A stretch of 64,000 bases of DNA, from contig CM042697.1 in the NCBI GenBank assembly GCA_023614405.1, positions 158,944,149 to 159,008,148 of the forward strand, read 5' to 3'. Under the pieces are notes generated by a model, which saw only the letters and a list, made by a program, of their open reading frames with translations, was not told the origin of the DNA and ran no database searches. A program made the translations under genes and the position numbers. Of the stretch, positions 1 through 10,353 are shown in pieces; position 1 is the stretch's first letter; each line of letters begins with the position of its first letter. Source of the stretch: Avena insularis. Lineage: Eukaryota; Streptophyta; Magnoliopsida; Poales; Poaceae.

Positions 1-720
1 TATTGCATTGGTAGCAACGACATATCTGCATTCCTCCACAATCTCAAAGACAGTACCCTCATCAATTGCAGGGTTGTCCCTGTAAAAGTGTATCACTGGC
101 ATGTCCTCATCTTCGTCATTGTATCTGCATCCCATTTCCACACCTTCACATTCCTATTCCTCATCAGTCCCATAGTTAGGGACAAAGTTCGAATCAACCA
201 AATATTCCCCACTCTCCATCCTATCAGGGTCAGCAACCGCATATGGATATGCTTTCTCATCATCATCATCGAGCAAAATATCATCCTCGCCGCCATCCAT
301 TTCAATGTCTTCATGCTCGCTTGAAAAAGCATCATGCTCAATGACAAGTTGGGCGGTTGCACTTGATATTGCAAACATGGGGCTGCTCTATTATGTTTAG
401 ATCAATTTTTCGTGTTCCACATGATCCGGGATCATTCATGACAGTATCTTCCCTAGTATCTTTGTTAACGATGTGCAAAGACATCAGCACAGTCCTCGTG
501 CCAAGGTTGTTACCCCACATCATGGTCAGGTCCTCCTCGGTCCTATTGTCGTAGAAAGTGTGGGAATTTGTGTCATAGTACCTGCTTACGAATTCATCAT
601 GGCTGGCCAATCAGAAACTTGCCAAATTGTATGTACAAGTCACTTAGAGTTAGGTAATCTGTGTCTACTATCAGCCGATAATCAAAACATTTGGTAACTA
701 TGATTCTACCACCGGACAAA
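1..720 (-). pseudogene. Mutator-like (MULE) transposase, N-terminal fragment, degenerate
   Basis: Reading the minus strand from about 715 towards 1, three consecutive frames give a protein of the kind found at the N terminus of grass MuDR-type transposases. It starts with a stretch containing DTDYLTLSDLYIQFGKFL, continues with an acidic part (DDILLDDDDEKAYPY, EYLVDSNFVPNY) and ends at the window edge with MPVIHFYRDNPAI and a segment resembling the start of the MuDR DNA-binding region. At least two frame changes (near 600 and near 375) separate the pieces, so it cannot make one protein as it stands. The catalytic DDE part and zinc knuckle would lie to the left, outside the window. The assignment rests on remembered family resemblance. 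A CACTA-associated protein is the main alternative. Confidence 0.55.
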
Positions 721-949
721 GTTTCAGTACGACACCCATGCTAAATCTTTAACAGAAATACAGAATGCGACAGACGTCATACAGTTACCAACACAGATCC
801 TCGCCATCACACGGGACTAGAAACGCTACCTGGGGAATTCAGAGAAGGAATTACAGTTCTTACCCTTCAGATAGGACGTACGTCACGTTCACTGGGCTCC
901 AGAGCTCCAAAGCTTTACACCCTGCGTCCTCTTCCCCTAGTTCGTCCTC

Positions 950-1039
950 CTTCGTGCTCTCTAGCCTTGAAGGATCCATCTTCGTGCTCTCCAGCCGGGC
1001 AGGACCCATCTCCATGTTCTCCGACTGCGCAAGATCCAT
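950..1039. repeat. 30-bp tandem repeat, three copies
   Basis: Three head-to-tail units at 950-979, 980-1009 and 1010-1039 share the frame TTCGTGCTCT...GGAYCCAT with substitutions. On the minus strand they would encode a 10-residue repeat (DGSCAVGEHG, DGSCPAGEHE, DGSFKAREHE) in an open frame that has no recognisable family. The third unit is the most diverged. Confidence 0.75.
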
Positions 1040-3368
1040 CTCTGGATGGGATCCAGATCAAAACCACCATCATTGCGCGAGAACCAAACGCCCGCCTCAT
1101 GCTTTTCATTTCTAAATGCGCATGGGCGGGGACGAGGGCAAGGAGACTGGTCAAGGAGGGGAGGGCAGGTATGGGAGGGCAGGAGGACGGTGTCCTAGGG
1201 GGGACGAGAGTGCTGCACGATGGGACAGAGTGGCAGTGGGAGGACCATAGCATTGGAGAAGAGCAGAGCTGTGAGCAACAAAATATGGAAAATCGCACAA
1301 TAATGGGGCCCACTAATCCTCAAACCTAAGATGCATGCCGTAGATGGTCGAGGTGGCGGGGCCCACCATTCAAAAAAATGCCATGTCCTCTTCCCCTGTT
1401 TTTGATGGTGTTGCTACAATTCGACAGATCGTAGTGTCAAAGGCATAATATTGGAGAGAACTAAGGACACGGTCATAAATGTCCTAAAAATGGATCCCGG
1501 TTTGTTTGGTCTCCCACCTATCCTGATACATTGCCTGATCCGGTGGGTGGCTATGACATTTCTTTTTAATATCTTTGCACTCTTATACTGAGAAGGGAAA
1601 TAAAGATTCGTCGGTTAGTGTAATGAGTTTCGAATTACTACTCTCTTAGGAAATACGATAGGATTATTTTCACACATGCCCAGACTCCACACTTACTGAC
1701 GAGGGACGACCTCAGAAATTTCCATTGTTATGGACTTAGGGTTTCGTGGAAAAGAGAGCACTAGGGATTTCATCGACTGATCAGAGAAACAAGGGTGTCG
1801 ATGTAGTCTGTTTATGGTGAAAGCTCGGTTACAAGTAGTCAGTTCGCTAGTTTCGATCTAGCTTACGATGGATTGCTGAGAAACTAAGGTGATCTCTCTG
1901 TTAGGTCCTCCCAGCCTTTATATAAGAGGCTGGGTCCTGGAGCCGTATCCGGGGAGATTGCAGGTTTACAATTACAATATGAACTCTATGTCGGTTCATA
2001 GTCCCTTCTTGGTTGGCAAGACAAGATTCTATCTGTCGGATGCTCCCTGGACTTCAACGAGCTTCATGGGCCGTAAGACTTTATGCGTCTAGGATCACTA
2101 ATCATATGGACCCGGTAGGTCATACCCATGTCACCTACTGTCACTCCCTGTCTCCCACTAACCGCACTTCATTTCCGCAGATCCGCCCTAATGCACCACC
2201 TAGGGTAAGCTTAATTATGGCCCCACCTAAGAAGTCGTCGCCATCGTAGCCGCCACCGAAGCTTGGGTATTTGGCCCCTCTAAGGCAGGACATGAGGCTC
2301 TACTACAAGGCCGGTCTCCCATTGCCATACAAGACAATTTGTTTCGCTGAATGTGCTGCATTGGCGGCGGCAACAGCGGCAGCGACAATGGGGACGAGCA
2401 GGGCCAAGTGAGTGTTGTGGAAAAAGCGCACGATAGCATTTTCGTGTGCTCTGTGCAGGGAAACAAGGTACATTCCAAAGCGTTCTTGGGATCATACCGT
2501 CGAGGGAACAAACCCTCTAACAGGGCAGCGCTAATGTCAACCAACTGTCGCCTCCATGCTTCGGCGCGGGAAACCTTACCGCAGTGGGGCAAGCTAGCAA
2601 CACGTCATCAATGGAAAATACGATCCATGCTACGCACCTTCGGAGGCCAGACCGTGGCGGCGAGCATCCATCTACACTCACCTTGTTGGAGTGTTCAACT
2701 GCTGGAGCCGACGACGGGTAACAGCTCAGGACCGAAATTCAGGTTCTGATTCACAAGGACCTACGATCCCTGCCATGAGATGCCAAAATTCATGTTCGAA
2801 GAAATCATTGCTGCGACGCGGGTGTTTGTACTGAATAGGGACTGGTTCAATCAAAACGGACTTGCATGAAAAATACAGATCTCTTGAAGTTTGGCGGGAA
2901 GGAAAAAAGATCAGTTGCATTTGAATGATTATTGAACTTACATTCTCTCAAGGCAATTGGCCAGCCAACTTTTCTGGTGAAGATCTGTAGTTTATTTCGT
3001 GAAGAACAATTAAGTTTAGACTCTCTGAAGAATGGCTTTTGTAGAGGCAATGCTGATGTGTTGTTCAGAAATTCTGGGAAGTTTAGCCCGCTTTTGTGCA
3101 TCTATCAAATACTTTTGTATCTAATTAGCATTGAGTAACCAAATACTATCAAGAGTATCTATTTATTCAATTACTACCCGTCGTTGAATTCAGTTAATTG
3201 GCATACTTATCCCAGGGAGACAAAATTCATACATCATTTATGTACTGATCTTGTTTGGTTTATTCATGCATGTTCCATACAAAATCATGCACCATTTCAA
3301 ACAAACCTCGGTAGATATTGTAGTCAAGCAATTTAGACAAAACAAATTGCATTTCCACTGGAACTAGA
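1040..3368. other. No gene recognised
   Basis: About 2.3 kb without a recognisable coding region. Short open frames occur on both strands around 2227-2750, but they are arginine- and serine-rich, overlap each other and match no family I know. A TATA-like TTTATATAAGAG lies at 1917-1928, followed by moderately GC-rich sequence. It could be a promoter or leader of an unclassified repeat, but nothing else supports this. Confidence 0.4.
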
Positions 3369-3765
3369 TCAATCTGAAGACACTGTCTCATAGGCATGGC
3401 CAGATTGAAGATGACCTCCCAACGAACTGAATCCTAATGGCACAGTCCCAATTACGGCGTGAACCAAGGATACAGTCCTATAAAACCACATTCTTATTTT
3501 GTCTTGTGTTTTTTGCAAAATGGTCCAGCAATTCAGCATGGTACAAAACATGTAGACAATGTTAGAAGGATCGTCAGGAAATCTTCGTTGGAAACCAGCA
3601 TCATTTCTTCTCTTCCCGGTCACTCACCACTTGGCAAACAATTCTAGCTACCTTGTACTCAGAGAGGAGATGATCTACATTTTCTCGGGAACCACAGAAG
3701 TGACATTGATCATTGCCAGTCCACCCTCTTTTCAGGAGGTTATCCTTGGTTATTCACACAAATTA
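3369..3765 (-). pseudogene. LINE ORF2 C-terminal remnant with zf-RVT zinc-binding domain
   Basis: The minus strand from 3753 reads ITKDNLLKRGWTGNDQCHFC followed by GSRENVDHLLSEYKVARIV. This is the zf-RVT signature (C-x2-C, then a histidine in the VDHL context) found after the reverse transcriptase in plant LINEs. An in-frame stop precedes it and another follows at about 3603. The reading continues in a different frame (GFQRRFPDDPSNIVYMF, LNCWTILQKTQDKI), which fits the conserved tail after zf-RVT. The endonuclease and reverse transcriptase domains are absent. It lies on the same strand as, and downstream of, the ORF1-type remnant at 4110-4891, so both could come from one internally deleted LINE copy. 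Confidence 0.75.
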
Positions 3766-3792
3766 TAAAGCATGGTGTTCACTACAAATGCA

Positions 3793-3864
3793 TTAGCCAC
3801 ACATATAATAAATTTAATAGCCACACATACTAAAAATTCATTAGCCACACATACTATAACAATT
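3793..3864. repeat. 24-bp tandem repeat, three copies
   Basis: The core TAGCCACACATA recurs at 3794, 3818 and 3842 with an exact 24-bp period. The array sits between the two LINE remnants, next to where the missing part of the LINE would have been. Confidence 0.85.
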
Positions 3865-4109
3865 CAAACTATTACATATGTTTAATCCAGGCGAACTACC
3901 TGCTCCACTCTCAAGTCAACAATCTTTTGGATTCATTAAACCTTTATCTTCACTCGAGGGAAATTAGAACCACCAGCTTTTCCACGCTCAGTTCCCCACC
4001 GAAACTGTGTGCTCCTTCGCGGAAAGGTGGTGGTCCTGGGCCATCGATCCTTCTAGGCCAACACTGCAGGTGACGAGGACGCTTTCTGGCCGTCTTTTCG
4101 GGTCCTGAA

Positions 4110-4891
4110 TGCCATGTACCGATTTCAGAACCTCCTACAGGTGGATGATAATCGTGTGCTTCCAGTTAAGTTGTCGTCCTTCCCTGCTTGGAATGTCCAC
4201 CTCGTACATCTTAGCAACGGTGTCTGGATCTTTCAGCCTCGCCTTTACCTGGATGATTAATTTGTCGCTCGGTGGCACAATCTCTGCCAGCTCGCCGCCA
4301 AGGATACTGACGACCTACTTGAGGGCCTCCGGTTCCCAAGCATCCAAAGGGAGGCTGTCAAAGCCGAGTCTTGAGAAGAAACGAATCTTCCCCAAGCGAT
4401 CGTCCCACCCACAGGCGTGATGCCAACGCATGAAGCTCATTTTCTCCCCCACACTCGAAAGAACGGTAAGAATGCAGAACGCGTTCGCTGTCTGAGCTAT
4501 GCTCGAACTGGACGAAGAAATCGAATGGCGGCGCACATACCTCAATCTTGACCACTTTTCGTTTGATCCCAAAACGAGACATGAAAGACGACAGCAAGTC
4601 TGTCGACGACATGGTGAGACGCGTGCCTAGCAAGGTGTCCATGAGAGCATTGTCGTCGAACTCCTCTGTTAGGGCTACTATGTCTAGGGTGCGTAACAGC
4701 ATGCAACCACCTGAGGCTGGTCGCCGGTCTGGATCGCCAGTGGGATGCGCTCCGTCGCGAGAAGGACTAGTCAGAGGCGAGAGGCTAGGCCAAGGAAGCG
4801 AAGGTCCGACACAACAACTAGGAAAAACGAGGCGACGGCTACGACTACGGAGGCGAGCTTCGATTAGGGGCTTGGGAGGTTGACTGACCAT
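4110..4891 (-). pseudogene. DUF4283-like / LINE ORF1-type protein remnant
   Basis: An ATG at 4891 opens a frame with an arginine- and serine-rich start, then LRTLDIVALTEEFDDNALMD, and a domain with FGIKRKVVKIEVCAPPFDFF and FVQFEHSSDSERVL. This is the layout of grass DUF4283 proteins, which occur mostly as nucleic-acid-binding ORF1 products of LINEs. After one frame change near 4400 the reading continues as LGFDSLPLDAWEPEALK, a stop, then VVSILGGELAEIVPPSDKLI and LKDPDTVAKMYEVDIPS, again typical of the family. The frame change and the internal stop show it is not functional. No zinc knuckle is seen. Family assignment is from memory of conserved wording such as HAWEPEA and IVPPSD. Confidence 0.6.
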
Positions 4892-5307
4892 GGCATGGAC
4901 GCAAGGAGAGCAATGGCGAGCTCCGATCTGGAGACGAGCAGCCGGAGCTGAGCAAGGTAATGGGGAGGGGAACAGGGAGAAGAGCAGAGCAGAGAAGAAG
5001 ATCTAGTCCATGCATGGGTAAACCAGTCCACGATCGTAAAGGATAATGGGGAATACTGACAGGGCGGACCAAGAAGAGTTGACCAAAGAGTGGGATTTGA
5101 GTTCAACCATGTTCAACCATTTTTCCTCCGGTTCAAACGATCGTTTGCCCGTTAGATTTTTATTCACCCCATTTGGCCACTCTGGACAATTGACGAAGCT
5201 ACTACAGCCCTTCCGCAAGATTACAAGCAACTCTTAACTTTCGGGCCAAGCCCGGATAAACGGTCCAAAACGGATCGTACCGCAGAAACACTCCTTATTT
5301 ATTAGTA

Positions 5308-5433
5308 CTCTTTCTTTTCAAAATATAAGACATTTTCGCTTTGTGAAATGAATGTCAAACCTATACACTAAAAGACGTCTAGATACATTCGATTTATAAA
5401 GCTAAAACGTTTTATATTTCTAAACTAAGGGAG
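5308..5433. mobile_element. Degenerate Stowaway MITE
   Basis: The left end CTCTTTCTTTTCAAAATATA is a decayed Stowaway terminus. The right end, read in reverse, is CTCCCTTAGTTTAGAAATAT. The two ends are imperfect inverted repeats about 126 bp apart, with TA on the left and a decayed dinucleotide on the right. Confidence 0.7.
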
Positions 5434-5722
5434 CAGGTATAAATTGGATCAAACTGGTGGGAGGGGAAAAAGGTTAAAAAAAGTGTAGGACGAAACATAC
5501 CACGGATCGCCCTCTAGCAATTTAGCAATTTAATGGAGTAATAAACATTACAGAGTCAAGATAAAAAAGATATCATGAAATTTCTTTGGTGCGCCAAACA
5601 AACAGAACTATAGATCACGGTCCATGCAATTGACGGTTCATGTACAGACACTTGAAAACACCTTGAAAAGATAGCCCCGTGCTACGGACGATAGCCGTCT
5701 GAACCATTGCATATAACTGTTA

Positions 5723-5810
5723 CTTCCTCCGTTGACTTGTGTTTGTTTAGATTTACATGTATCTAGATATATATAGATATATGTATATATAAATCTAGAC
5801 AAAGCTTACC
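5723..5810. mobile_element. Partial Stowaway-like MITE
   Basis: It begins CTTCCTCCGTTGACTTG after a TA and contains the Stowaway-type core TTTAGATTTACATGTATCTA and AAATCTAGACAAAGCTTA. The matching right terminus (ending CGGAGGGAG) is not found, so the element is truncated or strongly decayed. Confidence 0.55.
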
Positions 5811-6905
5811 TATTTAGCCTATATATAACGCTAACTATTCCTGACACTCTAATTGAATACCTCAGCTCCAACCAAGAAGATGGGGTTGCCTGGTCAATGA
5901 CCGGAGAGGCTCGAGCCAGAAGCCTAATATGGTTGATTGATTGGCACCTTTCCCCCATTCATAGTATTGCGATTGCAATCAATTCATTTCGCTCAAGAGG
6001 CAGGAATCTTAGATAGGCGATTGCTCTGCAGTATAGCGATAATAATGACTTCCTGATTTGCAAAATTCAGAGACACAACAACACCTATGACAAATTGCAG
6101 AGGACTGAGAACAAAAGAAAGAAGAGTTAGATGGAGTTTAATCCCTCGAGCATGCAGACACGTGGTTCTTGAATAACAAGATTAACTTCTGCATCCTTGA
6201 AACGAATATGTAAGCATGTGCATTGTGAATGAGCACTTGCGCCAAGAAAACAGAGCATGCTCACAAAGAGATTTTAAGATCCATGAGATATTTTCTTCTT
6301 CTTTCATTTAGGAATCTCCTGAACATATCTCTAATTAAATTTGTTTCATACTTCATACTGACAAAAGCATTTCCACTTAGAAGATCCTTTTTACAGCTGA
6401 AATATGTAGTACAATTTAGACATGAATTTAATTTTTAGAGGGTAGAGAGAAAACTCTACATGTCTAAAAGATGTACTCCAGTATAGTCCAATTACGAAGA
6501 AAAGTTAATTCTTCAACCTGATCAAACTTCAAGAGCTCATCCCTCCATCTCATAGCTACGAAATCTCGTACTTCAGCATCTGGCATGTAAATATGTTAAT
6601 TAAGATCCCTGAACCAGAACATTCGGCTGATCTGAAAAGAAATTCCGATGCCTGGTTAATAACTTGAAACTAAAAAAATTGTCTGATGATATCATGCTAG
6701 ATGCAATATAAATTCTTGATTTGTTAATCCTATTGTTGAGCAACATCTGGCTTGTTCAGAGGCAGTTTGCGAAGACAGAAGTACTTACTAGAACACTGCA
6801 GTCCATACATATACTTACACAAGAGAAGAACCAGGATTGGAGTCTTGTCAGGACAATGGATTGTTATTCAAGTTCAAAATTGTTGCCACATAAGAAACAC
6901 TTATA
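5811..6905. other. AT-rich intergenic sequence, no gene recognised
   Basis: About 1.1 kb of AT-rich sequence downstream of the PPR gene. Short open frames on the plus strand (6229-6438, 6721-6960) have no recognisable domain and no codon bias that I can see. No repeat boundary is visible. Confidence 0.4.
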
Positions 6906-7029
6906 CTCCCTCCGTTCAGAAATAACTGACTTGGTTTTGTCTAGATTCAAATGTATCTAGACGCATTTTAGTGTATAGATACATTCGAATCTAAACAAAC
7001 CTAAGTCAGTTATTTCTGGACAGAGGGAT
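6906..7029. mobile_element. Stowaway MITE, nearly intact
   Basis: This is a 124-bp hairpin element. The left terminus CTCCCTCCGTTCAGAAATAA and the right terminus, read in reverse, TCCCTCTGTCCAGAAATAAC pair along most of the length, with AACTGACTTGG/CCTAAGTCAGTT continuing the stem. TA flanks it at 6904-6905 and 7030-7031. Only the outermost base of the right end is changed. It lies about 630 bp beyond the stop codon of the PPR gene. Confidence 0.9.
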
Positions 7030-7031
7030 TA

Positions 7032-7663
7032 CATAAATTTTCACGCGCTACATAATTTAAAGAAACTTGATTAGCTTTTCTGTCCTATGATTAACTAATG
7101 AAGAACAATTTAAGTTGGTAGTAGAATATAATCACAGGAGAAACAGCATAATGAGAACAGAAGTGATATATACATACTAGTGTGAAGGAATATGTTGCTG
7201 CCAACAGCAGCAAACAATGAAAATGTCTTGTTCAATATAAGAATCTCATCAAAGAGTTTCTTTTCTGCTGATTCCAAGATTCAAGTACAACTGAGAAGGG
7301 GTATATGCTGAGAGGAAGACCTACATTTGGTGAACAGTTCATGCCAGTGAGACCAGAGTTTTAGCCAACTTCTTGGTCAATTACTCTGCACTGTCATATA
7401 ATAATCATGTCGATCAGCCACTAGTGCAAGCCTGTATGGCCGGCTGAAAGACCCAGTTTTACATGATCATGCGACCTACATGTCACACGTGAAAAAAAAA
7501 ACTTAGCTCAAGAAATCAATCTCATGATCATGAATAGGACAAATGTTATCTCTATGATTATATCGTTCCAGCTACCCGTTGTATAAAATTAGTGGATCCT
7601 AATACAAAAAGGCAATGAATTGCGTACATATTCCTAGAAAACCTTGCCACTCCAGATTTTGTC
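7032..7663. other. 3' flank of the PPR gene
   Basis: About 630 bp of AT-rich sequence between the MITE and the PPR stop codon. It should hold the 3' UTR and polyadenylation region of the minus-strand gene, but no single signal can be singled out. No coding region is seen. Confidence 0.4.
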
Positions 7664-9388
7664 CTACCAATAGTCCAAGCAGGAACAGGAGCCGTTCTTA
7701 AAGTGGTGGAAGCGGTTTCGATCTCTAACAACTATGAATCGATCGTAGACCTCCGAGACTATCTTCATGACAGAGTGGCAATCCTCACAGATTCGCAGGT
7801 TCTTCACTATACGGATCACAGCCCCTCTTCTCGTAGAGATGAGTCCCAAGGCAAGTGCCAGCTTCTCGCTGTGCTGCGAGATGCAAACTTCTTTGTCCTC
7901 CTCATCAATGTCAAAGGTAATTTCTTTAATTGAAGGTTTGTGCCCCTTGAGCCTTAAGGTCTTGCAAACCTCATCAAGCATTGCATATATCCGATCAGAC
8001 TGAGGATGTGAATGGTCACCAGACAAGAACTCATAAACCACACCATCTAGTTCAACAATGCTCGATCCAGGAGGCTTGAATATCCTATGTTCTTTCATCG
8101 AGTTCCTGACCTCTTGTACAAGGTCCCATTTTCCATCAGCAGCATAGGCATTCGATAAGAACACACAGGCCCCGGCATGACGAGGATCCAGCTTGAGTAT
8201 CTCTCTGGCGGCCATCAGCCCCATGTCAACATTGTTGTGGACCCTACAAGCAACCAAGAGAGCACCCCATAGCACAACATCAGCCTTGAAAGGGACAGTC
8301 TTAATGAGAGCCAATGCCTCCTCCAGCTTGCCCGCTCGGCCAAGCAGATCAACGACGCAGCCATAATGTTCTATGGTGGGCTGTACACGATATTCAACAA
8401 GCATGCAGCTCAAGAACCTCTTGCCCTCGTCCACCATGCCAGCATGGGCACATGCACTCAGCACGGAAGTCATGGTGATGGAATCTGGGTCAATCCCGAT
8501 GTTCTTCATCTCGGAGAACAAGTCCAACGCGTCCCTCGGGAGCCCGTTAACAGCCAGTCCAGCTATCATGACGCTCCACATCCGGACATCCTTGTCGAGC
8601 GTCTCACGGAACACCGACCATGAGCTTTCGACGTCTCCGCACCTCATGTACATGTTTACAAGAGCGGTGCCGAGATTTCTCGTGGTATTCCAGCGGGTCC
8701 TCGCATAGTAAGCGTGTGCCCAGCGGCCGGTGTCAAGTGCACCGAGATGTGCGCAGGCAGAGACGAGAGCGAGCAGCGTGACCTCGTCGGCGGCAGGCAT
8801 CTGGCGCGAGAGGTGTAGCACGTGGGTGTACAAGCCTTGGGAGAGGTAGGCGTGGAGGAGTGAGTTCCAGAGGGGTAGGTCCCTTTGGTTCGGGGGACTT
8901 CGGTCGAACACTTCCCGTGCGGCGGGCAGGTCGCCAGCGACGGCGTAAAAGGAGAGGAGTGAGGCGCTGATGAAGCGGTCGCGGGAAACGAGACCACGGC
9001 GGAAGAGGGAGGCGTGGACAGCGGTGCCTGGTGCTGCTGCTTTGGGAGAGCGGGCGAGGAGGAGGCGGGCGCAGGCGGCGAGGAGCGGCGGGTATGTGTA
9101 GTTGTTGGGGTTTGAGAGGGGGTTTAGAAGCATGGAGCGGTAGAGTGCGACGGCGAGGTGGGGGCGGGGACCGTGGGCGAGGGAGCGGATGGTGGTGTTG
9201 TAGGAGAAGGTGGATGGGTGGGCTTCGAGGAGGGAGAGGGCGTAGGGGAGCGACGAGTTGGCCGCTGCTGCGGCGAGGGGGGCGGCGGCGGAAGGGTCGG
9301 CGTTGAGGGCGCCGTTGCGGAGGAGGCGGGCGTGAAGGGCCTTGTTTGGGGTTGAGGCCGTGGGGGTGGCCGCCGGCAGCGGCGGCAT
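7664..9388 (-). CDS. Pentatricopeptide repeat protein, PLS class with E and DYW domains
   Basis: An uninterrupted, intronless frame of 574 codons starts at ATG (9386-9388) and ends in the diagnostic DYW tripeptide before a TAG. The N terminus (about residues 1-50) is rich in alanine, serine and a few arginines, as expected for an organelle transit peptide. PPR motifs follow to about residue 390 (for example FSYNTTIRSL, LPLWNSLLHAYLSQG, VRMWSVMIAGLAVNG, IEHYGCVVDLLGRAGKLEEA). The E region contains PGSSIVEL (about 440). The DYW deaminase domain has HSEKLA (about 506-511, zinc histidine and catalytic glutamate) and CEDCH (about 534-538). DYW proteins of this class bind RNA site-specifically and take part in C-to-U editing in chloroplasts or mitochondria. 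The target organelle and site cannot be told here. The PPR part recalls Arabidopsis At5g43790 from memory only. All key deaminase residues are present. The GC-rich 5' half is normal for grass PPR genes. Confidence 0.95.
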   Translation of the reverse strand: MPPLPAATPTASTPNKALHARLLRNGALNADPSAAAPLAAAAANSSLPYALSLLEAHPSTFSYNTTIRSLAHGPRPHLAVALYRSMLLNPLSNPNNYTYPPLLAACARLLLARSPKAAAPGTAVHASLFRRGLVSRDRFISASLLSFYAVAGDLPAAREVFDRSPPNQRDLPLWNSLLHAYLSQGLYTHVLHLSRQMPAADEVTLLALVSACAHLGALDTGRWAHAYYARTRWNTTRNLGTALVNMYMRCGDVESSWSVFRETLDKDVRMWSVMIAGLAVNGLPRDALDLFSEMKNIGIDPDSITMTSVLSACAHAGMVDEGKRFLSCMLVEYRVQPTIEHYGCVVDLLGRAGKLEEALALIKTVPFKADVVLWGALLVACRVHNNVDMGLMAAREILKLDPRHAGACVFLSNAYAADGKWDLVQEVRNSMKEHRIFKPPGSSIVELDGVVYEFLSGDHSHPQSDRIYAMLDEVCKTLRLKGHKPSIKEITFDIDEEDKEVCISQHSEKLALALGLISTRRGAVIRIVKNLRICEDCHSVMKIVSEVYDRFIVVRDRNRFHHFKNGSCSCLDYW

Positions 9389-9444
9389 CGGCGCCGGAGG
9401 ATGAGTTTAAGCCAAAGAGCAGCGCTGCCGCAGATCCTCAACTA

Positions 9445-9747
9445 CTGTCTCCGTTTTTTAAAAGAAGCCGCACAGATTTCTTCTCATATATGCTTTCAGT
9501 CTCAAAATAGATGTCATAATTTTTTTTAAATTTGAATGAATCTAGATTTAATAATGTTGATAGAAAATTATCAACAATTATAATACAGTAGTACTATATA
9601 ATCTGAAAATAAACTTAATCATGTATCTAGTAAGATTAAATTTTTATGAATGAAAATCTAGTAAGATTAATTTGAAACTGTAGAGGTCCACATTCCTATA
9701 TTTGTTAAACTTTATATGGTTGACAAAAAATTACGGAACCGAAGGAG
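9445..9747. mobile_element. Stowaway-like MITE in the promoter of the PPR gene
   Basis: A 303-bp AT-rich insertion is bounded by CTGTCTCCG on the left and, in reverse, CTCCTTCGG on the right, with TA on both sides (9443-9444 and 9748-9749). Terminal pairing is imperfect. It begins 57 bp upstream of the PPR start codon, so it occupies the leader or proximal promoter of that gene. Confidence 0.65.
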
Positions 9748-9749
9748 TA

Positions 9750-10350
9750 GGGGGTGTACTCCGTATAAGACTTCTCGATAACACTGACTCTCAAATAAAA
9801 CTTCTCCCGCTACTTCTCACCTCTTGCATATAAAGACAGGTTCAACATCATTTCACGTCATATTAATTAAAATCTTGATGTTACAACCGCAGACAATTCT
9901 AAGACATTCTGAATCTGCGAGTTCAAATTCAAACATCAGGAAGATAGCACACTCGCATGGAAAATATGCCTCTTTTGTTGATCTCTTTCTTCCAAATTAT
10001 CAAATACTAGTTGAATATCCAGACGATTGCTACGGCTTCATAATTAGTCTTGATAAAGTACATACCAAAATTCACACGTATAGAAAAAAAGGTATAAGAT
10101 ATTCCAAACCCATAGTATTCCAAATATTTAAAGTATACTTGATAACCAATATAATTTGATATCATTCAAATATGAAATAAACACTTAGACCAATTTAACT
10201 AATACAATAATATCTACTTCTTGATACTCATTAGATATTGTCGCACAATGTAGAGATATTCTCTTCTGCTTCGTTTTCATGGTACTTAAGCAAATGCATC
10301 AAAAAATTCCTTCTTAACTCAGAAACATTCTGCATAAAAAATACGTGGCA
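9750..10350. other. AT-rich intergenic sequence, nothing recognised
   Basis: About 600 bp between the MITE and the PIF/Harbinger terminus. One open plus-strand frame (9824-10159) has no recognisable domain. No repeat boundary is visible. Confidence 0.4.
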
Positions 10351-10353
10351 TTA

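Noticed and set aside
2227..2749. Candidate genes on both strands
   Set aside because: Overlapping frames of similar length on opposite strands, no domain, no splice or start evidence.
950..3864. CRISPR-like arrays in the short tandem repeats
   Set aside because: Units are directly adjacent without spacers and the DNA is clearly plant nuclear.
9031..9355. Long glycine/arginine-rich plus-strand frames opposite the PPR gene
   Set aside because: They are shadow frames of the GC-rich 5' half of the PPR gene with no domain of their own.
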